Assembly (NCBI GenBank): GCA_014621425.1
Contig: JAANBB010000018.1
Location: 186,001-250,000 of the forward strand
DNA length: 64,000 bases
Direction: 5' to 3'
From: Cylindrodendrum hubeiense
Taxonomy: Eukaryota > Ascomycota > Sordariomycetes > Hypocreales > Nectriaceae
Each line of letters opens with the position of its first letter. Position 1 is the first letter of the stretch. Positions 1 through 10,121 of this stretch are shown here, piece by piece. The notes beneath the pieces are model-generated. The model was not told the origin of the DNA. It did no database searches and saw only the letters and a list, made by a program, of their open reading frames with translations. The position numbers were made by a program, and so were the translations under genes.

Positions 1-914
1 AAGATTAAGGAAAAATATACCGTTGAGCCATGGTCGGTCGCAACCGCAGATGCAACTAGAGCTAGAGTTGCGTATAACTTCATCTTGTCGTGAAAACTTT
101 CAGATTCCCAAATACAGGCCACAAGCCAGTTCATAGGTTAGAATCCGTAATTAACCTTCCTATCTTATAGATTGACCTGAGGGTAAATACTTAACCCTGA
201 ACAGAACCCTTCTACTATATTCTTGAATCCTAACAGGACATAAATGCCCAAATGACCGCATACTCGCATTTATGTATGCCTCGGTTCTTTTCCCACTCAC
301 CGGCAATTGAATTCGGGTATTGAATGGTTAGCTTGTGGGGGAAAAGTATTGAAAGGTGGACTAACAATATGATCATCGGTGGGTCAACGGCGATGTACTT
401 GCCTCTTTCAAATCTAAAATTTAGGGGAGTTGCTTGATTGGTGTTAGTGCATCATATAGTGGCCTGTTGTCCTAGCGGAGTAGTTTTCCCGTTGTAAAAC
501 CGTTGCAACATTCTCACTGCTCAGAAAGGGAGAAGATTTAGCCGCTATGGGTCAATTCGAAATACCGTTGGAGCGGCGTAGCTGTCTCGCCTTCCAGCTG
601 GGATGAAATGAGCTGAATAGCCCTACCTCTGAACCTCTGCTTGTGCTACCCCGCATCGTTGTAAATTCCCGGAGAGAGCTGCCGTAGGGCGCCTGTCTAG
701 CCGAGGGATCATCAATGGGTCTCTAAACCCCTCAACAACCCCATGGAGTAGTGTAGCATTGTACGATTCCCAATTAGGCTCTGCTCGTTTGAGCAAGATG
801 GAAGAACGAACAGAAAAGCGATAGTAGTGCTCCTGTCGTTGGTATTATAGAAAGAGCGTCGCTTTTTCTCGATTTTAGCAACTTTGCACATTCAAGGTTT
901 ATGAACGTCTCAAT
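1..914. other. Intergenic, no gene recognised
   Basis: No open frame with recognisable protein features was seen on either strand. A single CGGCAATTGA at 301-310 matches the motif repeated in the 9.6-14.4 kb cluster, but no matching gene lies next to it, so it may be chance. Confidence 0.5.
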
Positions 915-1278
915 ATGAGGCTATCATGTATTCTGTCCGTGATCGTGCTAGGGGTGGCTTCTGTACAGGCGGACACCGACCGGTCGATGCCATCTGTAAC
1001 CATCACCAATGGGAATATTAGGGGGGTTAACTACGAAGCGTCTGGACGATGGTGAATGTTGGGACTTCCGGCAGCCTAGTGGAACGCAGAGCCTGAATAT
1101 CGCCGGCTATTGGGATGAAAGTAGCACTCCGCATTCTTGGTGCTCCTGCACCTTTAATGATGACTGGGGTTGCAAGGGCAATCAAAATTATGCTTGAAAG
1201 CCTGGATCCAATTGTGTGCAGGGTAGAAGCAAGAACGGCTGGCAGTGGAAGAGCGCCAAGTGTTGGGTGAACAGGTAG
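915..1278 (+). pseudogene. Broken small secreted cysteine-rich protein gene
   Basis: An ATG at 915 opens a frame with a clear signal peptide (MRLSCILSVIVLGVASVQA) that ends at a stop at 1053-1055. The next frame, from about 1054, carries a cysteine-rich segment (motifs ECWDF, WCSC, WGCKGN). It continues past an in-frame TGA at 1195-1197 to a second Cys- and Trp-rich stretch (NCVQG, KCWVN) and a TAG at 1276-1278. Joined, this would be a secreted protein of about 120 residues with about eight cysteines, as in small effector or antimicrobial-like fungal proteins. One frameshift and one nonsense codon interrupt it, and no intron of plausible size removes them. Family not identified. Sequencing error is an alternative to true decay. 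Confidence 0.5.
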
Positions 1279-1944
1279 AGGTTGCATGGATGAATTTTGC
1301 AAATGATGTTGACTTGCGAGAATTATTGGAGACTTAGGAGGAATTGGAGATTTTATAAATGCGATTTTGGATATAATCGACTCCTATTAACTCATTTCTT
1401 TGCGATATGCCCAAGTTCAGAGTTTGTTGAAGACGATGCTTATATTTGCGTGTGTTGGTTCTGAGTGGACTCGAGCTGTAGCTATTGCTGCTTGAAGTTG
1501 ATCTTTTTCGGCCCTTTCAGCAGTGAGACCTGGATGCCTGAGGCGTATTAATGACGTACAACCAAGCCAGTGGCTTCATCAGTCGATTGCATTAGAGGGT
1601 TTATGCAAAAACGGCCCGTATTCCGCCACGTAAGAAGCCTATGTAACATATGAGAGGGGACTTGCTTTTAGCTAGGAACAGGCAGATCAAGACGCAGCAG
1701 GGGAATATTTGAATTGAGGCTGCAAAGCTGGGACTTATCGGGCCAATGTACCTTTTGTTTGTTTCAGGACTAACGTGGTGGGAGCTGGATCACCTGGCCA
1801 GAGGTTCGCATTCAAGCGGTCTTGGTTGCGTATGCAAAGAAGTGAAGACCCTGATAACGTGCTATTCAAGTACCGTGACAGTATTCTGCCTGCGGTGCGG
1901 GGTAATCGTCACTTTTTGCCACACAACTATCGGTCGCCGAAGAA
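1279..1944. other. Intergenic, no gene recognised
   Basis: Only short frames without recognisable domains, and no repeat structure, were seen here. Confidence 0.5.
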
Positions 1945-2176
1945 ATGGAAACCCCGACTTCAGCGACGTATGCTGTGTCGCGCTCGCGTGGCAAACAACC
2001 GGGTGAATCCCTTTACACTTCAAAGCTCAGAGAAAGAAGGAAAGCCAAGGGGGATGCGAGGTCATCTGATGAATCCGAATCTGAAACCGAGATTGAGCCA
2101 GGTCGGTTCGCGCATTATATGCCTTGATAGGTCCTTTTGCTCAACTAATTGAGTAGGCGCTGTGGTTTTGCACCAT
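1945..2176 (+). pseudogene. Frameshifted 5' remnant of the adjacent APH-family kinase
   Basis: The frame opening at ATG 1945 ends in an acidic stretch followed by EPGRFAHYMP and a stop. Similar sequences are common near the N-terminus of fungal aminoglycoside-phosphotransferase-like proteins. A second frame then gives LIGPFAQLIE, and a third gives AVVLHHMFNRR, which runs into the kinase core. The three pieces read naturally in order, but they need two small frameshifts within about 45 bp. Any intron there would be only about 26 nt, too short for the usual fungal size. The N-terminus therefore looks broken, although an unusual splice pattern cannot be excluded. Confidence 0.45.
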
Positions 2177-2887
2177 ATGTTCAATCGCAGAGTCGTGCTA
2201 CATCCTGACAATACTGTCGTAAAGTCTGGGAACCGAATAGCCGTGGGAGAGGCCGAGGCACTCAGAGTCGCTGCTCACGCTGAAATCCCAGCCCCACGTC
2301 TTCTTGACGTGTGCACGACTTCCGAGGGACAAGGCCACATACGCATGGACTATATCCAGGGACAACCTCTTGACAAGCTGTGGCCCGAAATGCCAGCAGA
2401 ACAGAAGAAAGACATCGCCCGGCAGCTTCGAGGGATAGTCGAAAAGATGAGATCTGTGGCTCCTCCTCCCCAGCTCATTGGCGCTTGTGATGCTACCGAA
2501 ATCCGGGACACGAGAGTGCACTTCACGTACCATTACCCTCCATGTCGTGATGAAAAAGGCTTCAACGAGTTTTTACTATCGGCCCTCTACGAACAAACAC
2601 CTCCACTCATCCGGGAGGCGTTTTCTCGGCGACTGCGAACCAATCATCGCATTGTTCTCTCTCACTGCGATCTCGCTCCTAGAAACATCTTGGTAAAGGA
2701 TGGAAAGATCCAGGGACTTGTGGATTGGGAGGATAGCGGATGGTATCCAGAATACTGGGAGTATGTCAAGTTCTTCCAGCGTTTCGCTGACAACGACTGG
2801 AAACAATATGCAGAGGATATTTTCCCTGAGCTGTATCATGATGAGTTGGTCGATTATATTGCACTATCCAGGTGGCAGAAATCTTAG
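2177..2887 (+). CDS. Aminoglycoside phosphotransferase (APH)-family kinase-like protein
   Basis: The frame starts at ATG 2177; upstream in the same frame only a GTG at 2162 precedes it. It encodes about 236 residues with APH features. There is an N-lobe segment VVKSGNRI with GEAEALR, the conserved substrate-side motif MDYIQGQPLDKLWP, a catalytic loop HCDLAPRNILV (Asp as catalytic base, Asn as metal ligand) and a metal-binding VDWEDSGWYPEYWE in place of the DFG region. Such proteins are common in Pezizomycotina and their substrates are generally unknown. The upstream remnant suggests that the ancestral protein was longer. The gene may therefore be a truncated but translatable copy or a recent pseudogene. 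Confidence 0.7.
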   Translation: MFNRRVVLHPDNTVVKSGNRIAVGEAEALRVAAHAEIPAPRLLDVCTTSEGQGHIRMDYIQGQPLDKLWPEMPAEQKKDIARQLRGIVEKMRSVAPPPQLIGACDATEIRDTRVHFTYHYPPCRDEKGFNEFLLSALYEQTPPLIREAFSRRLRTNHRIVLSHCDLAPRNILVKDGKIQGLVDWEDSGWYPEYWEYVKFFQRFADNDWKQYAEDIFPELYHDELVDYIALSRWQKS

Positions 2888-4150
2888 CGAGCGTATTCAG
2901 AATCTAACTAGTCTTCGAATTCTTTTCGGACCAGAAAATAACTATGTATCATTGTGCAAACCTGTGACTGAGTGAGGGATTCATCCTCGGCCTCCATTGT
3001 TGTGTCAATATAACGTCCCACCCCTGTCGCATTGCTTTACCATCAAATATTCCATATGATTAATGTTAGCCAGAAGGATGAGGGACGTTTAACCTTTGCA
3101 TCGTCGGCCGTGGGGGGATCTCTCGACTGAAGATTCGAACAAACATATGATGGAGTGCGCTGTGACACCCATAACTCACAATCAGCTCAGCTACGCTCTC
3201 CTATGTGTCATTCCATCCCATCATGAGGCACGAGCTAAGTCGGGATGTGGAGAACAAAAAAGAAATACGAAGTACTGTCGTAATCACAACGAATTAGGGC
3301 CTCGTCGGTCAGAGTGGCCATATCATCCAGGCAGGGACGCGTGTTCTTTCTCAATTCTACCCCGCAAACCCCAGGTTTTCAGCCGCCCTCCACGATTCAC
3401 CAATGCGACCCAAGCGGCAGCGCGGCTGGTTACAGGCCTGGCTATCTCACATTGGGATTAGTACACCATAGAGAGGCGAATAATTTAAGGCTAATTTGAA
3501 GAATAACCCTGTCAGGGCTTATGCAACATCGGAAATGGGATGGTTCCTCTTCGCTGGACGAACCATTGCGTACCCTGTGCAGGGTGATGATGCAACTTTG
3601 ACTCGGAAGGCGGACACGAATGCTATTTTATCTGTCCGGCAAGAGATAATTCGTGTCCAATGTGGACCCGAATCATGCTTCTACTCAGATCTAACTACAA
3701 CTCTTGATGACGTTGATGACGATGGGAGAACATCCTAACCCCTTCGTTTCGGCCAACTATCAAGATACGCGGCCCACCACATGCCGAACCCCCTTTTCAT
3801 AGCATACAGCATCGTAACTAATCTCACTCCGTTAATAGACATGAGTCTCTAAGCATGAGAGAAATCTCGGGTCCACATCCCGAGCGTCTCTCTATTGAGC
3901 TCGGCATTACACCGATCCGCTCACTCGCTAAATCTAGATGGAATACTATTCACAGGATAAGATCTCGGGTCCACATTTTTTGCCGTTCTAAGAAGGTCTT
4001 CATTCAGTCTCGGGTTGCATATCGCCAGATATCGAACTCAGGATATAAGAAGTCTTGTGTTCCTCAATGGTAAATATTAATTTTGTCTCACTCATCCATT
4101 CAGCTGGATACTCTTCTCATCAACATCAATAATAAACTCCCAAACCAACA
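2888..4150. other. Intergenic, no gene recognised
   Basis: Several overlapping small frames occur but none shows domain features or convincing splice partners. The phrase TCTCGGGTCCACAT occurs twice, near 3867 and 3963, as a minor direct repeat. The last 60 bp before 4151 are CA-rich and resemble a fungal 5' leader for the next gene. Confidence 0.5.
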
Positions 4151-5410
4151 ATGCTCGCTCTGAAGCCTTTCTTCAGCTTCCTCACCTTGTGTGTTGTATG
4201 CTGCGTCCTACGTCCGATCAGCGCAGTCTATGTTTCATCGGCGGCTGTCACTGTCTCTGGGACAACCACCACTATCACTTCGACTACTCTAACGGCCACT
4301 GCAACAGACGAAAGCGTCTTGCTCGTGGAGGAATCTGGAGTTGCATACGCCTCTAGCGTGACTTTTGTCAAATCAGGCAACACTTCGAGCACCGAGGACA
4401 CTTCTCAGTCAGCACTGAACGCGGCCATTGCCATCCAGGAAGGTGGTACTGTCTACTTGACTGATTGCTACATCGAAACTGAGGATCTTGGATCGAATGC
4501 GCTCCACACATACGAAGACGGCACCTACGCTTATTTATACAACCTGGACTTCTACTGTGTTGGCGAATTTGGTCATGGGATCTATACCGCTGGTGGCTAT
4601 ATATATGCCGAAGACCTCACCGGCAGCACATATGGCACCTCAGCCAGCGCAATCGCCACCGATACTGGCGGTGGTACCATAATCGTCAGTAATGCAGAGG
4701 TATATACCTACGGCTCGAAATCTGCTCTGGTTTACTCCACGGGAAATATTACTGTGGACAATCTTACCGGATCCACGGCCAAATCCCCAGCTTGCGTTAT
4801 TGACGGCTCCAACTCATGGACTCTCACCAACCCCGAAATATCTGCTGCCCCAAATGAGCATGGAGTCTTCCAGTTTATGAGTACTGTCACTGGAAACAGC
4901 GATACCGCATATGCGTATGTCACCGGCGGCTCCGTCTCCGAGACAGCGGGTACATACGGCTTGGTCTTCGCTAGCAATATTGCTGCTTATGTATATCTCA
5001 CCGACGTCACCATCTCCCTCGAGTCTGGAATTCTGGCCAATATCTCTACCGATGACTGGGGAACATCTGGCAGCAACGGGGGAAACGCAACCATTGCCCT
5101 TTCTGAAGTCGATGTCAGCGGCGACGTTTACGTTGACGACATCAGTACCCTGGAGTTAGATCTGACTGATAGCAGCACACTTACCGGTGTTGTCAACGCG
5201 GATAATTCAGCTTCCAGCTTGACACTGTCGTTAGATTCAAGCTCAACTTGGGAGGTCACGGGTGACTCATACGTTACTGTCCTCGAGGATGACGATACGA
5301 CCTTCTCCAATATCAACAGCAACGGCTATACCATATACTATACTAGCCTGTCGTCCTCGAGCGGCGAGACAATCTCCCTGACTGGAGGCGGCTCGTTGAC
5401 ACCCGCTTAG
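4151..5410 (+). CDS. Secreted beta-helix-like (pectate-lyase-fold-like) protein
   Basis: An intronless 419-residue frame begins at ATG 4151 after a CA-rich leader. Residues 1-25 form a signal peptide (hydrophobic core FFSFLTLCVVCCVL, likely cut after ISA). The mature part is rich in Ser, Thr, Gly, Ala, Asp and Tyr and has short repeating beta-strand segments with regularly spaced Gly, Asn and Asp turns. Examples are GGTVYLTDCYIETED, GGYIYAEDLTGS, GGTIIVSNAEVYTYGS and GNITVDNLTGS. This pattern is typical of right-handed parallel beta-helix proteins such as bacterial adhesin-like or polysaccharide-degrading proteins. I see no catalytic motif of a known lyase family. Only a few cysteines and no transmembrane anchor follow the signal. 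The lack of introns differs from most neighbours and would fit transfer from bacteria, which is inference. Confidence 0.7.
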   Translation: MLALKPFFSFLTLCVVCCVLRPISAVYVSSAAVTVSGTTTTITSTTLTATATDESVLLVEESGVAYASSVTFVKSGNTSSTEDTSQSALNAAIAIQEGGTVYLTDCYIETEDLGSNALHTYEDGTYAYLYNLDFYCVGEFGHGIYTAGGYIYAEDLTGSTYGTSASAIATDTGGGTIIVSNAEVYTYGSKSALVYSTGNITVDNLTGSTAKSPACVIDGSNSWTLTNPEISAAPNEHGVFQFMSTVTGNSDTAYAYVTGGSVSETAGTYGLVFASNIAAYVYLTDVTISLESGILANISTDDWGTSGSNGGNATIALSEVDVSGDVYVDDISTLELDLTDSSTLTGVVNADNSASSLTLSLDSSSTWEVTGDSYVTVLEDDDTTFSNINSNGYTIYYTSLSSSSGETISLTGGGSLTPA

Positions 5411-5817
5411 CTGGGGTTTTATGGAAGTCTATCTGAGAGGTGCCGCACAGAGGACAGTCATGTTTAGCCAGGGCGCCTTCTGTTCTCAAGCAGACTCGAA
5501 TTTTCCGGCTAACCTAACAGTTGCTGACTTCCAATATCACGACATCACGCGTCATTACCAAGCCTTTCTTTCGGATCGTGATGGAACATTTTCCTAGGGC
5601 ATCTCAGGATTCCTAGAAATTCTGGGTGGCCCGTCTCCTTAACTCTCTTTGAGGCTGCCAAGGACACAATTCACTCTTTTCTTGCTTCAAACTTGCAGAC
5701 AGACAATTATCTAAGGACGTTCCTGTCCCGGGGAGGATAGCTATAAATTGAGAATTTGTTTTTAACTTCTTGCTCTGTTTCCTTTCATTCTGTTTGGCAT
5801 GGCATCCTGTAGAATAT
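5411..5817. other. Convergent intergenic region
   Basis: This lies between the 3' ends of the beta-helix gene (+) and the S66 peptidase gene (-). No further feature was seen. Confidence 0.5.
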
Positions 5818-6897
5818 TTACGCCACTCCCGACTCCAAGACTGAGAAAAGATCCTTCTCTGAGTCTAGTACGGCCAATGCATCGTATGGAAGTGTGACTA
5901 GCGGGGTTGTGTGTCCAATATCAACATTAAACAGAATAGGAAACTTCTTTTCTGCCAGTCTCCCTTCACACAGCAATCCCGTGATGACACCAGCGTAGCT
6001 GTCTTGCGCTTCCTTGGAATCATAGCCGAACGGCCGGCCAACAACAAGTCCCGCCGCCTCTTCAAATACGCCCTGCGCTATCAAGTCTGCAAGGGCGGCC
6101 CGCACCCGACCGAGAGGGTTACCCGAAAATTCATCATCTCCCATGGCCGTCTCGAGAAATACAATTCGGCCGCGCCACTGGGGAACAATAGGGCTGATAC
6201 CGTTGAGACGAGCCACGACGGTCAAGCAGCCGCCGAAAAGCCGGCCTTGGGCCTTGCCAGGCCTGAGCCATGTCCACGGATGAGCTTTGGAAAGTTCAGG
6301 GGGCTCAAGAGAGTCTGGGTTGGTGGCGAAAGCTGTGAGCTTCGGTGCGTAGGTTGGTGAGCGTGCAATCTCCCCGAGCGGTTCGGGACTTGCGATAGCA
6401 CGGAACAAATGCTTGACGCAGAAAGCAAGTGGCGTACTCTCGTCATCTGCCGAGTTCGCCTCTCCAAGCTCGGGGATGGCGCCCGGCCCGTAAAAGGTGC
6501 GCAAGCCGGTCAACGCATGCAGGAACCAATGCAGGCCGGTGATGTCGGAGAAGCCCACGACGATCTTTGGGTTGGCGCGGATGATGGCGTGTAGTTCTGT
6601 ATCGGCAATTAGGGCCGGGAGCAACTCGGTGAAGGATGGACCGCCAATTGTGCAGATGATGGCCGAGATGGTGGCATCTGAGAAGGCAGCGCGGAGTTCC
6701 GACAGTCGGTTGTTTATCGAGGATTGGATACCCGTGTCTTTGTTGAAGAATGTGCGAACTTGATAGCCTCGGTTAGAGAGAACATCAGTCGCCCGCGCCA
6801 TGACGGCAGGGAGTTCATCGTTGAGCCGCGCCGAAGGAGAAATGAATGCTATCGTAGCACCTGGCTCCAGGGCCTTTGGAATTATGGGGGATGGCAT
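5818..6897 (-). CDS. LD-carboxypeptidase / MccF-like protein (peptidase S66)
   Basis: A single uninterrupted frame of 359 residues starts at ATG 6897. The family fold is visible: an N-terminal Rossmann-like segment (PGATIAFISPSARLN), then CTIGGPSF, then the nucleophile motif VVGFSDITGLHW with Ser117. The charge-relay candidates are Glu249 in VFLETAMGDDE and His329 in NVDIGHTTPLVTLP. The Ser-Glu-His set matches peptidase S66. Bacterial members release D-Ala from cell-wall tetrapeptides or hydrolyse microcin C-like peptidyl nucleotides, whereas fungal members are cytosolic and poorly characterised. There is no signal peptide. Length is close to the family norm of 300-350. A role in detoxifying peptide compounds is possible but is inference. 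Confidence 0.9.
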   Translation of the reverse strand: MPSPIIPKALEPGATIAFISPSARLNDELPAVMARATDVLSNRGYQVRTFFNKDTGIQSSINNRLSELRAAFSDATISAIICTIGGPSFTELLPALIADTELHAIIRANPKIVVGFSDITGLHWFLHALTGLRTFYGPGAIPELGEANSADDESTPLAFCVKHLFRAIASPEPLGEIARSPTYAPKLTAFATNPDSLEPPELSKAHPWTWLRPGKAQGRLFGGCLTVVARLNGISPIVPQWRGRIVFLETAMGDDEFSGNPLGRVRAALADLIAQGVFEEAAGLVVGRPFGYDSKEAQDSYAGVITGLLCEGRLAEKKFPILFNVDIGHTTPLVTLPYDALAVLDSEKDLFSVLESGVA

Positions 6898-7776
6898 TCT
6901 CGGCCGTAGTAGTAGTGGGCTAGTCAGGGTTTTGAAGTATGCGTGCTAAATCTGAACAATTCAAGGTGGCGATATCCAGTCTTTATTCGGATTGCTTATT
7001 TTATTGAGTCCTTATTTTGAGTCCTTCTCTGAGTCCTTTTAATGGTATTGATCGACATCTAATGACAGGTGTAAAAGGTCGGCGTGACTCAGTGATAGCC
7101 CTGTTCAAACATGAGAAGTCCAAGAAATGACGTGACCTACCTATTTCGGAAAATTGATTCCAAATATGAAATGACGGGATCCACCTCTTTTGAATTATTG
7201 ATTACAAATGTAACGGTTTGGCCTTTTACCTCAACGACAGACAGGGTCATGTTTTAAACAGACGACGCACAGCGCGAGGGAAGCATCTGTCGACGTTGCA
7301 CTGATAAACGTGGATGTGCATTAAGCTACGTACAAAGCGACCTAGCGGTCTGCAGGTCGAGGGAACGAACAACACACGGTCACGTCGAGACGAGCCATCC
7401 GGTTGCTGGGCTTAGCAGCTTGATGTGCCGTGTGTAGTTAAAGCTGCTATCGCGGTCAGCAGCGATAAAACATAGGCCGTAGTTGCCCGTCCCATACACA
7501 AACAGCGTCTGTTCTGCCCCGGGGGGTGACCTATACCCGGGCGCAAGATGACGGGAGCGTCTACTCCCCGGTTGCGTTTTGGGGTGCTTTATGGGCTGCA
7601 TGGGTTCTTTTCTGCTGTTCCAGGCGCAAGATGACCTCTGGTTCAGCCCTAGGCTTGGGCCAGTCAGACGGTGATAGTGTGGTGGTGGGTCCGGCATCAG
7701 TCATAAAATCTAGGATCGTGGCCAGGGGAGTTATTCGATTGTCACCACGGGGTGGACATTAAGACTATCCCAAAAG
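6898..7776. other. Intergenic, no gene recognised
   Basis: Contains the promoter side of the S66 gene. No convincing coding region or repeat was seen before the duplicated MFS fragment at 7777. Confidence 0.5.
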
Positions 7777-8043
7777 ATCATCCAGATGAATGTCTTGAAA
7801 TCCTTGCCAGGATTCACTCCGCTCCGTCGGATAACATTGAGGTGCAACGTCTTCACAACTCAATCATCCAGACAGTCGCGTATAAGGCTTCTATTGGCGC
7901 TGGTTCCTGGAAGAACGACCACATTAAATCCTAGAAGAGATTATTTATTACTTACGGTATTTAGAGTATATAGTATCTTGGTGATATTAATATCCTTATT
8001 TATAAGGCTTGATTGAGTTTGCGCTCTGAAATTGAGATGCTAT
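7777..8043 (+). pseudogene. RIP-mutated fragment duplicated from the sugar transporter gene at 10.1-12.0 kb
   Basis: This stretch is a near copy, in inverted orientation, of the minus-strand transporter at about 10930-11207. It covers the 3' part of exon 4 (PDECLEILARIHSAPSDN) and runs on into the following intron (shared end AAATTGAGATGCTA). The presence of intron sequence shows a DNA-level duplication rather than a retrocopy. The first 140 bp are almost identical to the gene apart from a 12-bp deletion. The next 75 bp carry about twenty C-to-T or G-to-A differences, one reverse change and one transversion, a pattern typical of RIP. It makes no functional protein. Confidence 0.9.
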
Positions 8044-8393
8044 ATTGCACTCCGCTTTAACCGAGTTCGTTCCACTTTTGCCTTAATCCGCCGCCATCGC
8101 CTCCGCCTCTGCCTCCGTCCCCATCGGCAGGATCCACAGGAGCTGGAATGGATTTAAGAAAGTATCATTTCGGACGGGACAGGTCAATTAGATTTGTGCT
8201 GACACTTCCCAGCTTCGTTAATGCGTCGCCAACAGTGTGCACAGAGATGACAATTGGGAAGGTTGAGAAACTGTGGCTCGGGGCACGGTTGTGGTTGTAT
8301 CAAAAGCCATCTTGTTTCTATAATCTAGGTTTGAGGCATGCCAAATTCGTGTCAATTTTGGCTCTTAGTCTAATAAAGGCAGGTAATTTATTT
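8044..8393. other. Short intergenic region
   Basis: Lies between the duplicated fragment and the 3' end of the SMP-30 gene. A short pyrimidine- and GCC-rich stretch near 8086-8125 is the only visible feature. Confidence 0.4.
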
Positions 8394-9453
8394 TTATATC
8401 CCCAGTAAGGCTCCTTTCGTTGATGTTTGTAGCTGAGCTCTCCAAATCCTAGTCTCATTCAAGATAAAGATCTCTCCATCAGCGCCGAAGCAAAAGTTAG
8501 CAGCACCCCCTTCAACTAAGATCCTCCCTAGCAAAACTCCTCCAGGGGACCAAACGTTAATGCCATCGCCACACCCACTGTAGACATTCCCATGAACGTC
8601 ACACTTAATTCCGTCAGGGATCCCACAGTCAGCCATAGCGAAGAGCCTTCGGTTAATTAAGAAGGGCTCATTCGAGTACAACGCAACATCGAATGCGTAT
8701 CTACACTTCCGGTTAGCAAGAGTTCCATGGTATATCTCAAGTTCTGGACATAACTTACATGTGTGATGCGCGAGAATCATCTGTTGTCCCATCGCCATGA
8801 ATCCAGTCCGTATCAGTAACATAGACTGTCTTTTCATCGGGACTGAAACAAATGCCATTGGGCCGCCCGAATCCGTCTGCCATAGCACGGATTGATCCGC
8901 TCTCGGGGATATATCGATACACCTGGCTGGGCAATTTAGGTTTCGGCCGGATGCCCTGTTCGAAGCCGTAGATGGGATCCGTAAACCAGATAGATCCGTC
9001 AGAGTGCACCACGACGTCGTTGACAGAGTTGAATGGTCGGCCGTGGTACGAGCTGATGAGAAGATGGGAGCTGTACGGCGGTTGAGACTCCATAAATGCG
9101 ATGCCGCCCTCTGAATCATGGGTCCCCTGCGCGCAAAATAGGATGCCGCCTTTGTAGTTCACACCTCCATTCGCCATCGGCACATGGCTCGGATGGATCT
9201 CCTCACAGGAAGCCAAGCCTCCATCTTTGGGTAGAGTAACACGGCTGATCTGGATTTTTCGGTTTCCGGTTTGTGAGTCTGTGAATTGATTGCTGGTGAT
9301 AAACAGGGTCCTGTCTTCCTCAATAAATACACCAGCTTCGTGCGCAAAAGGGTAGTTGGTATTCTCGAGGAGCAGCTCCAGCTGCGGGGTTTCACCAAAG
9401 AGGGATCTTGCTGACTGATCGCAGCAAACAAACTCTCGTGGATAGGCGGCCAT
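8394..9453 (-). CDS. SMP-30/gluconolactonase-like sugar lactonase
   Basis: Two exons (9453-8759 and 8700-8394) flank a 58-nt intron with GTAAGT donor, GCTAAC branch site and TGTAG acceptor. The product has 333 residues. It shows the SMP-30/LRE six-bladed propeller signature. FAHEAGVFIE supplies the metal-binding Glu, FNSVNDVVVHSDGSIWFTDP the first Asn, GFGRPNGICFSPDEKTVYVTDTD the second Asn and metal Asp, and CGIPDGIKCDVHGNVYSG the last blade motif. These enzymes hydrolyse sugar-derived lactones with a divalent metal. No signal peptide is visible, so it probably acts in the cytosol. The neighbouring sugar porter and SDR dehydrogenase suggest that it opens the lactone formed by oxidation of an imported sugar. 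A 21-bp palindrome lies about 165-185 bp upstream. Confidence 0.9.
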
Positions 9454-9616
9454 ATTGATGTCCCGTGGTGTAAGACTTGTGTCTCGCTTGTGAAGTGAAG
9501 TGTAGGGGTGTGAAGCTGCTGAATACTGATCATGGCGAGGGTGATAGGATTGTAAGTGGAGCTTCAGTAGCGGGGAAAACGCCTCCTCCGCTGGTTCGTG
9601 AGGGGAAGTCGGTAAT

Positions 9617-9637
9617 CGGCAATTGACTCAATTGCCG
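9617..9637. promoter_or_regulatory. Perfect 21-bp palindrome, candidate Zn2Cys6 operator
   Basis: The arms CGGCAATTGA and TCAATTGCCG flank a single C, giving CGG and CCG triplets at the outer ends. It lies upstream of the SMP-30 gene. The same half-site recurs in the MFS/SDR intergenic region and upstream of the first Zn2Cys6 regulator, so it may bind one of the two cluster regulators. Confidence 0.55.
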
Positions 9638-10121
9638 ATTCTATGGCACGTTACGGGATATGTTGCTCACCACGCCATATGCGAACGTGAGCTTAGCGGG
9701 ATTAAGCGAAAAGACATCTGCTGATCACTTTTGACGGATCAAGACACGCGTGTACAAGCACCGACATTCGACGCCCGGGAGAACATTGCGTTACACTTCA
9801 ATGCGCCTCAACGTATCTACCCTACACTTCACCACCCTGATCCAGCTCAGTCAACTGGAGTCTAGAATCCAAAGCCGATTGCGTAAGAAACGCACAATTG
9901 AAAGTTGAACGTCAGAGAGTGAAAATTAATAAACACTACATGACAGTATGGAGTAAAATATATCTATACTAGGAAGTAAGGAATTTACGTCAATGTTTGT
10001 CCAACAACCACATGGTTCCACACAAAAAGAACAAACTTCATTTCAAGCCAATTGTTCATAAACTTAATGTATTGGTGTACTTGGCTAGTTTACATAATGT
10101 ACCCTATAACACGATAGTTAT

